Assembly (NCBI GenBank): GCA_902801475.1
Contig: CADCIO010000006.1
Coordinates: 84,736-148,735, forward strand
From: an uncultured Bacteroidales bacterium
GTDB lineage: Bacteria > Bacteroidota > Bacteroidia > Bacteroidales > Bacteroidaceae
Reading direction: 5' to 3'
Length of the DNA stretch: 64,000 nucleotides
Both the position numbers and the translations under genes were made by a program. The notes below the pieces were generated by a model. The model saw nothing but the letters and a program-made list of their open reading frames with translations, was not told the DNA's origin and did not search any database. Shown here piece after piece: positions 8,094 to 16,688 of the stretch (positions are counted from its first letter, which is position 1; the number at the start of each line of letters is the position of its first letter).

Positions 8094-9478
8094 TAGAATT
8101 TATCGTTTTTTCGTTATCCTTTTTATTATTGATAGCATATAAAACATTGGGGAAAAATCTTTCAAGACCCTCTATATTATATATAGGAGGATTTCTTATC
8201 TGTTCCATTGTTGCATATAATTGGAAAAAAGAATGGGGACTTGAAAAGATGGAGGATGGAACTGTTTTTATGATAGTAGGTGGAGCTCTTCTTTTCTATC
8301 TTGTGGAATTGTATGATTACAATAAGAATTCCATGTCATTTCAAAGAAAGCAGGTGATAGAGTTTGCTCCCATAAAGATTAGACCGATTAAATTATTTCT
8401 ATTTTGGTGTTTCCAATTATTGTCGTTTTACATGATGGCAAAATTTAGTATGGAATATGCCGAAACGGAAGACTTGTCTAATGCTTTGGCCGAAATGGAT
8501 CATGATAAAAAATTTTATAATACAGTAGTCAAGTTACCTTCTTATGTGTCAAATTCATATGGTCTTTGTCGAAATGCGGGTTATATATGGTGTATATTAT
8601 TACCTTATTATCAATTTAAGTCATCGCAATATAACAAACAGAAAATACTTATCGCTTTAAATCTTATCACTTGTCTTGGAGGTGTATTGCTTACAGGTGG
8701 CAGAATGGGACTCCTAAATTATTTCATTTCTTATTTCTGCTTTTTTTATATATGCTATCAATTCAAAATTCGATGGAAAGGTGGTTTGCTTCCCCCCAAA
8801 ATAATGGCGGTTATTCTTAGTCTAGGGATAATATTTGGAGCTTTCTTTAAACAGATTGGTTATGCTGTAGGGCGAGAAGAAAATAAGAATACAATGAGTA
8901 TGGTCTTTTCTATTTATTGCGGAGCACAAATAAAGAATCTGGATGAATATATTCGAAGACCCTTTAAGCAACATAACACGAGTGATTTATTTGCTCAATA
9001 CACAATTAGCAAGGTTTACAATGAGATTGCACAAAGACAAGGATCAGATCAATCGCGCCATTTTTCAGCAGAATTACCATTTAACACTTATGGGGGATAT
9101 CTGTTAGGGAATGTCTATACTACATATTATAATTATCATGTGGATTTTGGTTATTGGGGTATTCTTTGTGCTGGAGCCATGTCATTAATTCTTTCTATTT
9201 TATACCGAAAGATGCTAAAATCTCAATTTTGGAGAACAGGAAGGCTTGATTTATGGATTATCACATATAGTTGGATATTGTCAACAGCCTTTTTATGTTT
9301 CTTCGCAAATTTATTTTGGGGAGATATAGCTATAATAAGTGTTGTTAAGTCATTAATAATGTGGTGGTTTATGATATTCTATTTACAGGGATGGAGGATG
9401 TCCACGAGGAATAATGATATCGTGCCTCACAATCAGGATGACACAAGTGTTGAGAATGTAAATCCTAATGAAGTATGA
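8090..9478 (+). CDS. Wzy-type O-antigen/capsule polymerase (putative)
   Basis: This 462-residue protein has about 11-12 membrane helices. A large non-membrane loop (around residues 265-345) contains several Arg residues and ends near NTYGGYLLGNVYTTYYNYHVD, then more helices follow. That layout, in an operon with a flippase, is typical of the polymerase that joins repeat units in the periplasm; Wzy sequences diverge too far for a motif-based call. It overlaps the acyltransferase by 4 bases. The next small reading frame begins inside its stop codon. The gene is among the most AT-rich in the window. Confidence 0.78.
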   Translation: MIEFIVFSLSFLLLIAYKTLGKNLSRPSILYIGGFLICSIVAYNWKKEWGLEKMEDGTVFMIVGGALLFYLVELYDYNKNSMSFQRKQVIEFAPIKIRPIKLFLFWCFQLLSFYMMAKFSMEYAETEDLSNALAEMDHDKKFYNTVVKLPSYVSNSYGLCRNAGYIWCILLPYYQFKSSQYNKQKILIALNLITCLGGVLLTGGRMGLLNYFISYFCFFYICYQFKIRWKGGLLPPKIMAVILSLGIIFGAFFKQIGYAVGREENKNTMSMVFSIYCGAQIKNLDEYIRRPFKQHNTSDLFAQYTISKVYNEIAQRQGSDQSRHFSAELPFNTYGGYLLGNVYTTYYNYHVDFGYWGILCAGAMSLILSILYRKMLKSQFWRTGRLDLWIITYSWILSTAFLCFFANLFWGDIAIISVVKSLIMWWFMIFYLQGWRMSTRNNDIVPHNQDDTSVENVNPNEV

Positions 9479-9633
9479 AATGTCCAATAGATATACAAGA
9501 TTTTGAAATGATTTGCAAAGATTATCTCCTCCCATTCATTACAAATGGAAGGGAACTTATCAGGATAGGCATAAACTTCAGTAAGGAAACTCGCAATATA
9601 GAAAAGTGGGTAATTAGGGAACATAATCATTAA
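9475..9633 (+). CDS. Unrecognised 52-residue ORF coupled to wzy
   Basis: An uninterrupted frame of 52 codons starts at an ATG overlapping the polymerase stop (ATGA at 9475-9478) and ends 9 bases before the glycosyltransferase start. It begins MKCPIDIQDFEMICKDYLLP and is hydrophilic, with no signal peptide or membrane helix and two Cys residues. I do not recognise it. The coupled start and exact fit between two genes favour a real small protein. The alternatives are the remnant of a longer gene removed between polymerase and glycosyltransferase, or chance. Confidence 0.45.
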   Translation: MKCPIDIQDFEMICKDYLLPFITNGRELIRIGINFSKETRNIEKWVIREHNH

Positions 9634-9642
9634 CAAAAAAGA

Positions 9643-10689
9643 ATGAATAAGATTCTTACTATTATTATTCCGACTTACAATATGGAGAAATATCTCCATA
9701 AATGTTTGGATTCGCTGATTGTGTCGGAAGAAAATATGCAACAGTTGGAAGTGTTGGTGGTCAATGATGGCTCGAAAGACTCATCGTCGCAGATTGCTCA
9801 TGAATATGAAGCAAAATATCCTCAAACATTCCGTGTGATAGATAAAGAAAATGGCAATTATGGATCATGTGTGAATCGTGGATTGAAAGAGGCAACAGGA
9901 AAATATGTGAAGATTCTGGATGCAGATGACTATTTTGATACGTCAGAATTTGAGAAAGCAATTGTTTTTTTAAAGCAGAATGATTATGATTTGGTGCTGA
10001 CGGACTATAATAAGGTAGATGAGGAAGGTCATGTGGAAAAGATGTTTGAATTACCAATTCCCCATAACACTCCATTGAGTTTTAAGGAGATTCTTGGTTT
10101 CTCAGCGAGACGAATGCACATGCACAGAATTTTCTATCAAACTAATAAGCTTCGTGCTATTGGCTATCATCAGACGGAGGGGATGTCATACACGGATCAA
10201 GAATGGATGGGTGAGCCAATGACAACCGTTGAGAAATTTTATTATATGGATATCTGTTTGTATCAATATCTTGTGGGTCGAGAAGGACAGACGGTGGATC
10301 CTGTAGTGAAATTGAAGTCTATCAAGCAATATATGCATGCAATATATGTGCTCACAGATTTTTATAATCTATATAAGGGTGATACGGATCATAAAAAATA
10401 TATCTGGCATAGACTGGAAGGGCAGCTTGAGGAGATATATCGACCATTATTGTGCGAAGTGAAGAATCTTGACCTCACATCTCTTTTTGAGTTCGATAAT
10501 AAGATAAAGGAGATGAATTCTGATATATATGCATTGGGGGATATTTACAGTGTCGGGAAGATAAAAGTTGTTTCTCGATGGAGGAAGAAATCGTATAAGA
10601 ATAGTGGTGTTGTTATTCCTTTTTATTATTCAATTATAAAAAGATACAGAATAATCAGAGATAAATTCATCAATACCAAAGAAAGATAA
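9643..10689 (+). CDS. Family 2 glycosyltransferase
   Basis: This GT-A-fold enzyme adds a sugar from a nucleotide-sugar donor to the lipid-linked repeat unit. The N-terminal domain shows the family order: TIIIPTYNMEKYLHKCLDSL (residues about 6-25), VVNDGSKDSS (near 40) and the metal-binding ILDADDYFD (near 90). The 348-residue length is usual. The C-terminal half is helical and Lys/Tyr-rich, without clear membrane spans. Donor and acceptor cannot be inferred. It lies between the polymerase block and the cytidylyltransferase-SDR pair. Confidence 0.93.
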   Translation: MNKILTIIIPTYNMEKYLHKCLDSLIVSEENMQQLEVLVVNDGSKDSSSQIAHEYEAKYPQTFRVIDKENGNYGSCVNRGLKEATGKYVKILDADDYFDTSEFEKAIVFLKQNDYDLVLTDYNKVDEEGHVEKMFELPIPHNTPLSFKEILGFSARRMHMHRIFYQTNKLRAIGYHQTEGMSYTDQEWMGEPMTTVEKFYYMDICLYQYLVGREGQTVDPVVKLKSIKQYMHAIYVLTDFYNLYKGDTDHKKYIWHRLEGQLEEIYRPLLCEVKNLDLTSLFEFDNKIKEMNSDIYALGDIYSVGKIKVVSRWRKKSYKNSGVVIPFYYSIIKRYRIIRDKFINTKER

Positions 10690-10694
10690 TAAAT

Positions 10695-11414
10695 ATGAAA
10701 AATGTTGCAGTTATTTTTGCTGGTGGTTCTGGGAAACGAATGAATACTGTTTCTCGTCCCAAGCAATTTCTTGAATTGCGTGGGAAACCCATCATTATAT
10801 ACACACTTGAATTGTTTGACACTCACCCCAATATTGATGGTATTGTGGTGGTGTGTATTGAATATTGGATTCCGTTCCTACAAAAACAATTGAAGAAGTT
10901 TGAGATTACCAAAGTGGTAGAGATTGTTCCTGGGGGAGATACAGGACAGGACAGTATATATAATGGATTGAAGGTGGCCAAAAAGCATTTTCCAGAAAAT
11001 AGTTGTGTGTTAATACATGATGGAGTCCGTCCTCTTATTACAGAGCAGACAATAACTGATAATATCAAAAAGGTGCAAGAAAAGGGGAACTGTATTACCT
11101 GTATTCCTGCAACGGAAACGTTTGTGGTTCGTCAAAAAAACGGGAATCTGCATATTCCTAATCGAGCAGATTCTTTGATAGCACGTGCTCCTCAAAGTTT
11201 CATCCTTTCTGATATACTATCTGCTCATGAGAAGGCAAGGAGGGAAAATAGGCATGATTTCATAGATTCTTGCACGATGATGAGTTATTATGGTCATCAG
11301 ATGAATACCATCATTGGACCGATGGAAAATATCAAAATTACTACACCGACGGATTTCTTTATATTCCGTGCAATGGTGGAGGTGCATGAAAACCAACAAA
11401 TATTTGGATTCTAA
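10695..11414 (+). CDS. IspD/TarI family cytidylyltransferase
   Basis: This 239-residue enzyme has the GT-A-like nucleotidyltransferase start AVIFAGGSGKRM (residues about 5-16) and then RPKQFLELRGKPII, VPGGDTGQDSI and HDGVRPL, the conserved blocks of IspD and its ribitol-5-phosphate homologue TarI. Both use CTP to make a CDP-alcohol. Within a polysaccharide locus, next to an SDR and close to a LicD gene, a TarI-like role (a CDP-polyol donor such as CDP-ribitol) is far more likely than isoprenoid synthesis. The exact alcohol phosphate is unknown. Its stop overlaps the start of the SDR gene by one base. Confidence 0.88.
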   Translation: MKNVAVIFAGGSGKRMNTVSRPKQFLELRGKPIIIYTLELFDTHPNIDGIVVVCIEYWIPFLQKQLKKFEITKVVEIVPGGDTGQDSIYNGLKVAKKHFPENSCVLIHDGVRPLITEQTITDNIKKVQEKGNCITCIPATETFVVRQKNGNLHIPNRADSLIARAPQSFILSDILSAHEKARRENRHDFIDSCTMMSYYGHQMNTIIGPMENIKITTPTDFFIFRAMVEVHENQQIFGF

Positions 11415-12436
11415 TGGACAAAGTACAAAAACAAGACATAAAAGACTTTGTTGCATCGTTCGGATTGTCTGAAGAATTAGCAGGTGCAACTATTTTAATA
11501 ACAGGTGCTACTGGGCTGATAGGTTCAACACTAATACATTGTCTATTAGCTCTTGATAAAAAGATTCGTATTATTGCTCCCGTTCGAAACAAGAAGAGGG
11601 CAGAAGCTCTTTTTGAAGATGATGCAACAAAGATAGAGTTGATTGAATGTGATCTGCTTTCATTTGACTATGACAGCATCGGAGAGGTTGACTATATCAT
11701 TCATTGTGCTGCACCGACTTCTTCCAAATTCTTTGTCGAGCACCCAGTAGAAACTTTTGACACAATCTTACAAGGCACATCGGTCTTGCTGCAATATGCA
11801 AAAAGACATTCTGTCCTGGGATTCGTATATCTATCTTCACTAGAAGTATATGGCCGACTTGATAATGACAGTAAACTCGTGACAGAAGATGTACAAGGCT
11901 ATTGGGATCCTACGAGTGTGCGTAGTTCTTATCCTATGGCAAAGCGTGCAGCTGAAAATCTATGTTGTTTATATGCGCATGAATATGGTGTACCAACGAA
12001 GATTGCACGATTGACTCAAACGACAGGTGCAGGAATTGCTAAAGATGACAATCGAGTGATTGCACAGTTCGCGCGACTTGCAGCAGAAGGAAAAGATATC
12101 ATTCTTCATACGACAGGTGAATCCGCTCGTCCATATTGTTATACGACGGATGCTGTGTCTGCCATATTGTATATCATGCTGAAAGGCGAGAAAGGGGAAG
12201 CCTATAATGTGGCGAATGGGGATACTTATATTTCTGCACGAGGTATGGCGGAATATCTGAAGGAAAACTTCAATCCGAATATAAATGTACGCGTTGAATT
12301 GAATGAAGGTATGGGGTATGCACCAGCTACTAAACAACGATTAAGTGCAGAAAAATTGATGAAACTTGGATGGGTTCCTCGATATGGATTAAAAGAGATT
12401 TTTGAGAGATTGACTCAATACCTGAAAGATTTGTAA
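11414..12436 (+). CDS. NAD-dependent SDR epimerase/dehydratase-like enzyme
   Basis: This 340-residue extended short-chain dehydrogenase has the NAD-binding ILITGATGLIGSTLI (residues about 27-41), the IIHCAAPTSS block, and a catalytic YPMAKRAAENL (Tyr-x3-Lys) near residue 176. It overlaps the TarI-like gene by one base, a pairing I remember from polysaccharide loci that also carry LicD. It could supply the polyol phosphate by reducing a keto-sugar phosphate, or it could act on a nucleotide sugar like UDP-glucuronate decarboxylases, which it resembles in the HCAAP segment. Gene order cannot decide between these. Confidence 0.85.
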   Translation: MDKVQKQDIKDFVASFGLSEELAGATILITGATGLIGSTLIHCLLALDKKIRIIAPVRNKKRAEALFEDDATKIELIECDLLSFDYDSIGEVDYIIHCAAPTSSKFFVEHPVETFDTILQGTSVLLQYAKRHSVLGFVYLSSLEVYGRLDNDSKLVTEDVQGYWDPTSVRSSYPMAKRAAENLCCLYAHEYGVPTKIARLTQTTGAGIAKDDNRVIAQFARLAAEGKDIILHTTGESARPYCYTTDAVSAILYIMLKGEKGEAYNVANGDTYISARGMAEYLKENFNPNINVRVELNEGMGYAPATKQRLSAEKLMKLGWVPRYGLKEIFERLTQYLKDL

Positions 12437-12532
12437 GCTTCATAAATAACAATTCCTTTTTTATTTATTAGAATTAATAGATGGATATTCCCCATTTTTA
12501 TATCAGGAAAACTTTTTAAAGTAATAATCAGA

Positions 12533-13381
12533 ATGAATTTGAAGCATTTTGTTATTTCCTTCTTTCTGTTGCTTCCGTTTGTTGCATGTGCGGATAAATA
12601 TGATGTGAAAGGTGTATATCAAGGGCAGGCAGCCCAAGGTATGGCAATCTATGGAGATTATGCCTACATCTTGAATAATACCGGTTATTGTAGGGTGTTT
12701 GATTTGAAGTTAGGGCAAATAGTTCAAGAATACAAATTGGCATCTTATGGTAAATCGAATCATGCGAATTGTGCTTCTTTTGGTGTTGAATTTTATAATA
12801 ATAATACAGTACCAGTTTTTTATGTATCAGAATGTTCATCGCCATACAGCAGATGTTTTGTGGAGAATTTAGAAGAAGGAAAGTCTCAACTGGTTCAAAC
12901 TATTCAGGCTGTGGAAAATGGAAAGCCGAAGCTAATAAATGATTGGATAATTGACAATAAAGGAAAGTATTTGTATGCATTTATTAGATTAGGATCAAAA
13001 GATACAGAGGGAAAAATACGTCATTCTATTATTAAATATAGATTACCGAAGTTGGCTGAGGGTAAAAGTGTACAACTCTCGGAATCAGATATTCATGAAC
13101 AATTTGAAGTTTCTTTTATGAATATGTCACAGGGGGGGGCGATAAAAGGACGTCATTTATATTTGCCTGTAGGACTTCAAAATACTGTTGATGGTAAAAG
13201 AATGGATGCAGAACGTGCTATTATTATAATTGATCTGAAAAAGCACAAAATAAAAAAAATCATTGATTTGAATAATGTGATTTTTGATGAACCTGAAGAT
13301 GTTGACTTTTATAAAGGAAATTTATTGTTGTATTGTGGGCAAAATGGTGGTTTGTGGACTATTTCCCCCAAAAACAAATAA
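12533..13381 (+). CDS. Secreted beta-propeller-like protein of unknown function
   Basis: This 282-residue protein starts with a signal peptide (KHFVISFFLLLPFVACAD). Cys19 could be lipidated, but an ordinary cleavage is also possible. The rest has repeated short strands such as GMAIYGDYAYILNNTG, VPVFYVSEC and GNLLLYCGQNGGLW, suggesting a beta-propeller of the kind that tracks a value around blades; I cannot name a family. It stands 96 bases after the SDR and ends 4 bases before the second LicD gene. A secreted protein is unusual among cytoplasmic sugar enzymes; it might handle the finished polymer or simply be hitch-hiking. Confidence 0.72.
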   Translation: MNLKHFVISFFLLLPFVACADKYDVKGVYQGQAAQGMAIYGDYAYILNNTGYCRVFDLKLGQIVQEYKLASYGKSNHANCASFGVEFYNNNTVPVFYVSECSSPYSRCFVENLEEGKSQLVQTIQAVENGKPKLINDWIIDNKGKYLYAFIRLGSKDTEGKIRHSIIKYRLPKLAEGKSVQLSESDIHEQFEVSFMNMSQGGAIKGRHLYLPVGLQNTVDGKRMDAERAIIIIDLKKHKIKKIIDLNNVIFDEPEDVDFYKGNLLLYCGQNGGLWTISPKNK

Positions 13382-13385
13382 CAGA

Positions 13386-14249
13386 ATGGAAAAAGCGTAT
13401 AATTTAAGGGAAATGAGTTTGATGGATATTCAGCAAGAATGTCTGACGATTCTGAAAGATGTACATCAGTTTTGTGTGGATCATCAAATTAATTATACAT
13501 TATGCGGAGGAACTCTTTTGGGCGCAATTAGGCATAATGGCTATATACCTTGGGATGATGATATTGACATTGCGATGCCACGTCCAGATTATGATAGGTT
13601 TATCCAAATATATCAATCAAAAAACGGTTATCAGTTGTTTGCTGCAGAAAAGAAAAATTGTAAAGGAGTAAAAATAGCATTTGCGAGAGTTTGTGATATG
13701 CATAAAACTTATGTGGACACAAATTTTATACCATGGAACGAAGTAGAAACCGGGCTTTGGATTGACGTTTTCCCTTTAGATGGCGCGAATGATAATATTA
13801 TTGAAGTCAAAAAAAAGACATCCCAAATAATTATGATATGGAGGCTTTGTATTTTTCATAGAATTGGGTATGGAGATTTATCCAAGAAGAAATATATTGG
13901 GAAAAAGTTGAGAACACTATTTCTTAAAGTTTTCTATTTAAACAAAGTTGGTTGTGTTATTGATAAATTAACAAAACTCCATATAAGGCAATGTCGCTAT
14001 TGGGATTATTCACAATGCAATTATTTTACAAGTTTTACATTCCCGAAACATGGCATAAAAGAATATCTTCCTCAATCTATGCTTGCAACTTATAGTTTGC
14101 ATGTGTTTGAGGATACACATTTTTATGTTATGGATCAATACGATGAATGGCTAAAAGCTTTGTTTGGTGATTATATGAAATTGCCGCCATTAGAGCAAAG
14201 AATAGGAAATGGACATGAAAATATTTATTATTGGAGAGAAAAAGTATGA
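13386..14249 (+). CDS. LicD family phospho-group transferase (second copy)
   Basis: This 287-residue LicD protein has the core CGGTLLGAIRHNGYIPWDDD (residues about 40-59) and then WIDVFPLDGAND. It is clearly homologous to the copy at 4785 but diverged beyond the core, which suggests a different donor or acceptor. ATG 13386 is chosen because the frame upstream lies within the preceding secreted-protein gene, which stops at 13381. It ends in an ATGA overlap with the cytidylyltransferase-oxidoreductase fusion, so LicD and a CDP-donor enzyme are translationally coupled. Likely role: moving a phospho-alcohol from a CDP carrier to a sugar of the repeat unit. Confidence 0.92.
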   Translation: MEKAYNLREMSLMDIQQECLTILKDVHQFCVDHQINYTLCGGTLLGAIRHNGYIPWDDDIDIAMPRPDYDRFIQIYQSKNGYQLFAAEKKNCKGVKIAFARVCDMHKTYVDTNFIPWNEVETGLWIDVFPLDGANDNIIEVKKKTSQIIMIWRLCIFHRIGYGDLSKKKYIGKKLRTLFLKVFYLNKVGCVIDKLTKLHIRQCRYWDYSQCNYFTSFTFPKHGIKEYLPQSMLATYSLHVFEDTHFYVMDQYDEWLKALFGDYMKLPPLEQRIGNGHENIYYWREKV

Positions 14250-15592
14250 AAAAAGTTATAACATACGGAACATACGACTTGCTGCATCAGGGGCATATCA
14301 ACCTATTGCGTCGTGCAAAGGAGTTGGGAGACTTCCTGATTGTGGGTGTCACCAACGATAGTTTTGATCGTGATAGAGGAAAACTGAATGTCCGCAATAA
14401 CGTATTGGAACGTGTTGAGGCCGTGAAGGCAACAGGCTATGCTGATCAAATCATTATTGAAGATTATGTGGGTCAGAAAATTGATGATATCCAGAAGTAT
14501 AATGTAGATATCTTTGCAATAGGAAGTGACTGGGAGGGAAAGTTCGACTATTTGAAAGAATATTGTGAAGTCGTCTATCTGCCAAGAACGGAAGGTATTA
14601 GTAGTACCATGTTGCGTAATGAAAGCCAGGATGTCATTAGGGTTGGCATTATTGGATGTGGAAGAGTAGCTGAGAGATTCCCTTCTGAAGCTGATGTGGT
14701 GAATGGCATTAATGTTTGTGCTGCATACGATATTAATCCGGATGCAACGAAAGCATTGATAAATAAAGGTAATGATAAAATCATTTCCTATGATCATTTG
14801 GATGAATTCTATCAAGCTGTGGATGCGGTATATGTTGCTACACCTCATTTGGCTCATTATTCGTGTATCAAAGAAGCATTGGAGAGAAAGAAACATGTCC
14901 TATGTGAAACGCCAATGCTTCTAAATGGTGATCAAGCCAAAGAACTATATAGATTGGCAGAACAGCAAGGGGTGATTCTGATGGAAGCTAATAAGACGGC
15001 TCATTGTCCAGCATTTAACCACTTGATGGTTTTGATAAAATCCGGATTGATTGGTGAAGTTGTCGATATAGAAGCATCATTGTCTCAGTTGTTGGATAAG
15101 AATGGTCGCGAATTTGATCCTAATCAGGCGGGTGGAGCACTTTTTGAACAAGGTAGTTATCCTCTACTTCCCATTTTCAAACTGATGGGAATAGAATATC
15201 AGAACATTGATCTATATTCACGTATGGAAAATGGCATAGATATCTATACCCGTGGTGTACTAAGATATGAGAACGCTTCATGTTCTTTTAAAGTAGGACT
15301 TGGAGTAAAGACAGAGGGCAATCTGGTCATTTCAGGAACCAAAGGATATGCTTATGTGCCTGCACCTTGGTGGCTGACTGATTACTTTGAACTTCGTTAT
15401 GAAGACCAGAATCAGAATAAGAAGTTTTTCTATAAATGGGATGGTTATGGATTGAGATATGAAATTCAGGAATTTATTAGCTGCATTTTGAACAAACGTT
15501 TCTCATCCGTACGTCTTCGTCGTAGAGAAAGTATCCAGATGGCAATGGTAATGCAGCAATTTATTGAAAGAAATAATTTTTTTGAAATTTAA
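14246..15592 (+). CDS. TagD-like cytidylyltransferase fused to Gfo/Idh/MocA oxidoreductase
   Basis: This 448-residue two-domain protein begins with a glycerol-3-phosphate-cytidylyltransferase-like domain (residues about 1-130). It shows the nucleotide-binding HQGH at 14-17 in GTYDLLHQGHINLL and the C-terminal ISSTMLRN motif. A Gfo/Idh/MocA oxidoreductase follows (about 134-448), with the NAD-binding GIIGCGRVAERF and a CETPML segment. Most family members read EKP there, so the usual Lys is Thr, and catalysis may differ. The fusion suggests one protein both oxidises a small polyol or its phosphate and activates the product with CTP. ATG 14246 is chosen over an upstream in-frame ATG (14231) because it overlaps the LicD stop as ATGA. 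The fusion is certain from the sequence; the substrate is unknown. Confidence 0.88.
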   Translation: MKKVITYGTYDLLHQGHINLLRRAKELGDFLIVGVTNDSFDRDRGKLNVRNNVLERVEAVKATGYADQIIIEDYVGQKIDDIQKYNVDIFAIGSDWEGKFDYLKEYCEVVYLPRTEGISSTMLRNESQDVIRVGIIGCGRVAERFPSEADVVNGINVCAAYDINPDATKALINKGNDKIISYDHLDEFYQAVDAVYVATPHLAHYSCIKEALERKKHVLCETPMLLNGDQAKELYRLAEQQGVILMEANKTAHCPAFNHLMVLIKSGLIGEVVDIEASLSQLLDKNGREFDPNQAGGALFEQGSYPLLPIFKLMGIEYQNIDLYSRMENGIDIYTRGVLRYENASCSFKVGLGVKTEGNLVISGTKGYAYVPAPWWLTDYFELRYEDQNQNKKFFYKWDGYGLRYEIQEFISCILNKRFSSVRLRRRESIQMAMVMQQFIERNNFFEI

Positions 15593-15619
15593 TTCACTAC
15601 ATAATAAAAACAGAAAAGT

Positions 15620-16681
15620 ATGTATTATTTAGATTCTAAAATAGAAAACTTGCATAGAATATTTGATCAAAATGAACGTAAAGGATTTTTGAGGCTTGAC
15701 CTTAATGAGAATCCAGGTGGTTTACCGCAAGAGTTCATAGATGATGCATTGAAAGATGTGACACCACAATTTGTGGCACAATATCCAGAGACTTTACACT
15801 TTACGGAAGTGTTGGCCAATTTTCTAAAAACGGATGTTTCACATTTATGTTTAGTTAATGGCTCTGCTGAAGGTATTCGATATATTATTCAAGCGTTTAC
15901 AGCACCAGGTGGGCGAATTGTTGGGGTTGTACCAAGTTATTTTATGTTTCAAGTATATTCTGAAATGTATGGTAGAGACTTCGTGAAGGTGCCATATAAT
16001 GAGGACTTAACTATGGATGTGAACAACATCATCAAAGAGCTGACAGATGAAACTCAATTACTTATTTTATTGAATCCTAATAATCCAATGGGTAATGTCT
16101 ATTCAGAGGATGAGTTTAGGAATATTATGGAAGTGGCGAATAACAAACAAATTACGGTGTTGATAGATGAGGCATATCACCATTTCTATCCTGGTACTTT
16201 TATCAACTATGCATTGAATCATGAGCATGTTTTCGTCACACGAACGTTTTCGAAACTGTTCTCAATGGCTGGGTGCCGATTGGGGTATGTCGCAGGTTGG
16301 CCAGAGGGCGTCAAAATGGTTCAAAAACTATGTACTCCTCATAACACTAATGCTTTTGCGTTAAAAATTGCAGAGAAGATAATAGAGACTCCTGGTATGT
16401 TGCAATCTTTGATAGAAAAATTTAAAGAAGGACGTGGGTGGCTGATAGAGGCTCTTGACAGGAACGGATATGCACATAAAGGTGAAGCTGGAAATTTCCT
16501 TTTTATTAAAACAAAAACCGATGCTCAAATAATAGTAGAAAGGATGAAAGCGGAGAAGAAAATTTTAATAAAATCGTATCCTAATGTAGGTGAATTCGGG
16601 ACCTGTCTGCGTGTGTCTATCGGTGAGAAGAAATATATGGAGAAATTTATTGAAGCACTTTTAGAAATAGATAAAAACTGA
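15620..16681 (+). CDS. HisC-like PLP aminotransferase
   Basis: This 353-residue class I/II aminotransferase has the histidinol-phosphate-aminotransferase signature RLDLNENPGG near residue 27, LLNPNNPMGN near 154, and the PLP-binding Lys in TRTFSKLFSMAGCRLGY (about residue 211). HisC relatives act on phosphorylated small substrates. In this setting it may aminate a keto-polyol phosphate made by the preceding fusion enzyme, comparable to the HisC-like Campylobacter capsule enzyme reported to make serinol phosphate from dihydroxyacetone phosphate. A role in phosphonoacetaldehyde amination is less likely but not excluded. A role in histidine synthesis is unlikely given the context. It ends 7 bases before the TagF-like gene. 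Confidence 0.87.
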   Translation: MYYLDSKIENLHRIFDQNERKGFLRLDLNENPGGLPQEFIDDALKDVTPQFVAQYPETLHFTEVLANFLKTDVSHLCLVNGSAEGIRYIIQAFTAPGGRIVGVVPSYFMFQVYSEMYGRDFVKVPYNEDLTMDVNNIIKELTDETQLLILLNPNNPMGNVYSEDEFRNIMEVANNKQITVLIDEAYHHFYPGTFINYALNHEHVFVTRTFSKLFSMAGCRLGYVAGWPEGVKMVQKLCTPHNTNAFALKIAEKIIETPGMLQSLIEKFKEGRGWLIEALDRNGYAHKGEAGNFLFIKTKTDAQIIVERMKAEKKILIKSYPNVGEFGTCLRVSIGEKKYMEKFIEALLEIDKN

Positions 16682-16688
16682 TACAACA

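Noticed and set aside
10695..11414. ispD of the isoprenoid pathway
   Set aside because: The family cannot be separated by the motifs alone, but one-base overlap with an SDR and nearby LicD favour a TarI-like role.
13284..13385. N-terminal extension of the second LicD gene
   Set aside because: It would lie inside the preceding secreted-protein gene, and the family sequence starts at ATG 13386.
15620..16681. hisC of histidine biosynthesis
   Set aside because: No other his genes nearby; the tight placement between a CDP-donor fusion and a TagF-like gene argues for a glycan role.
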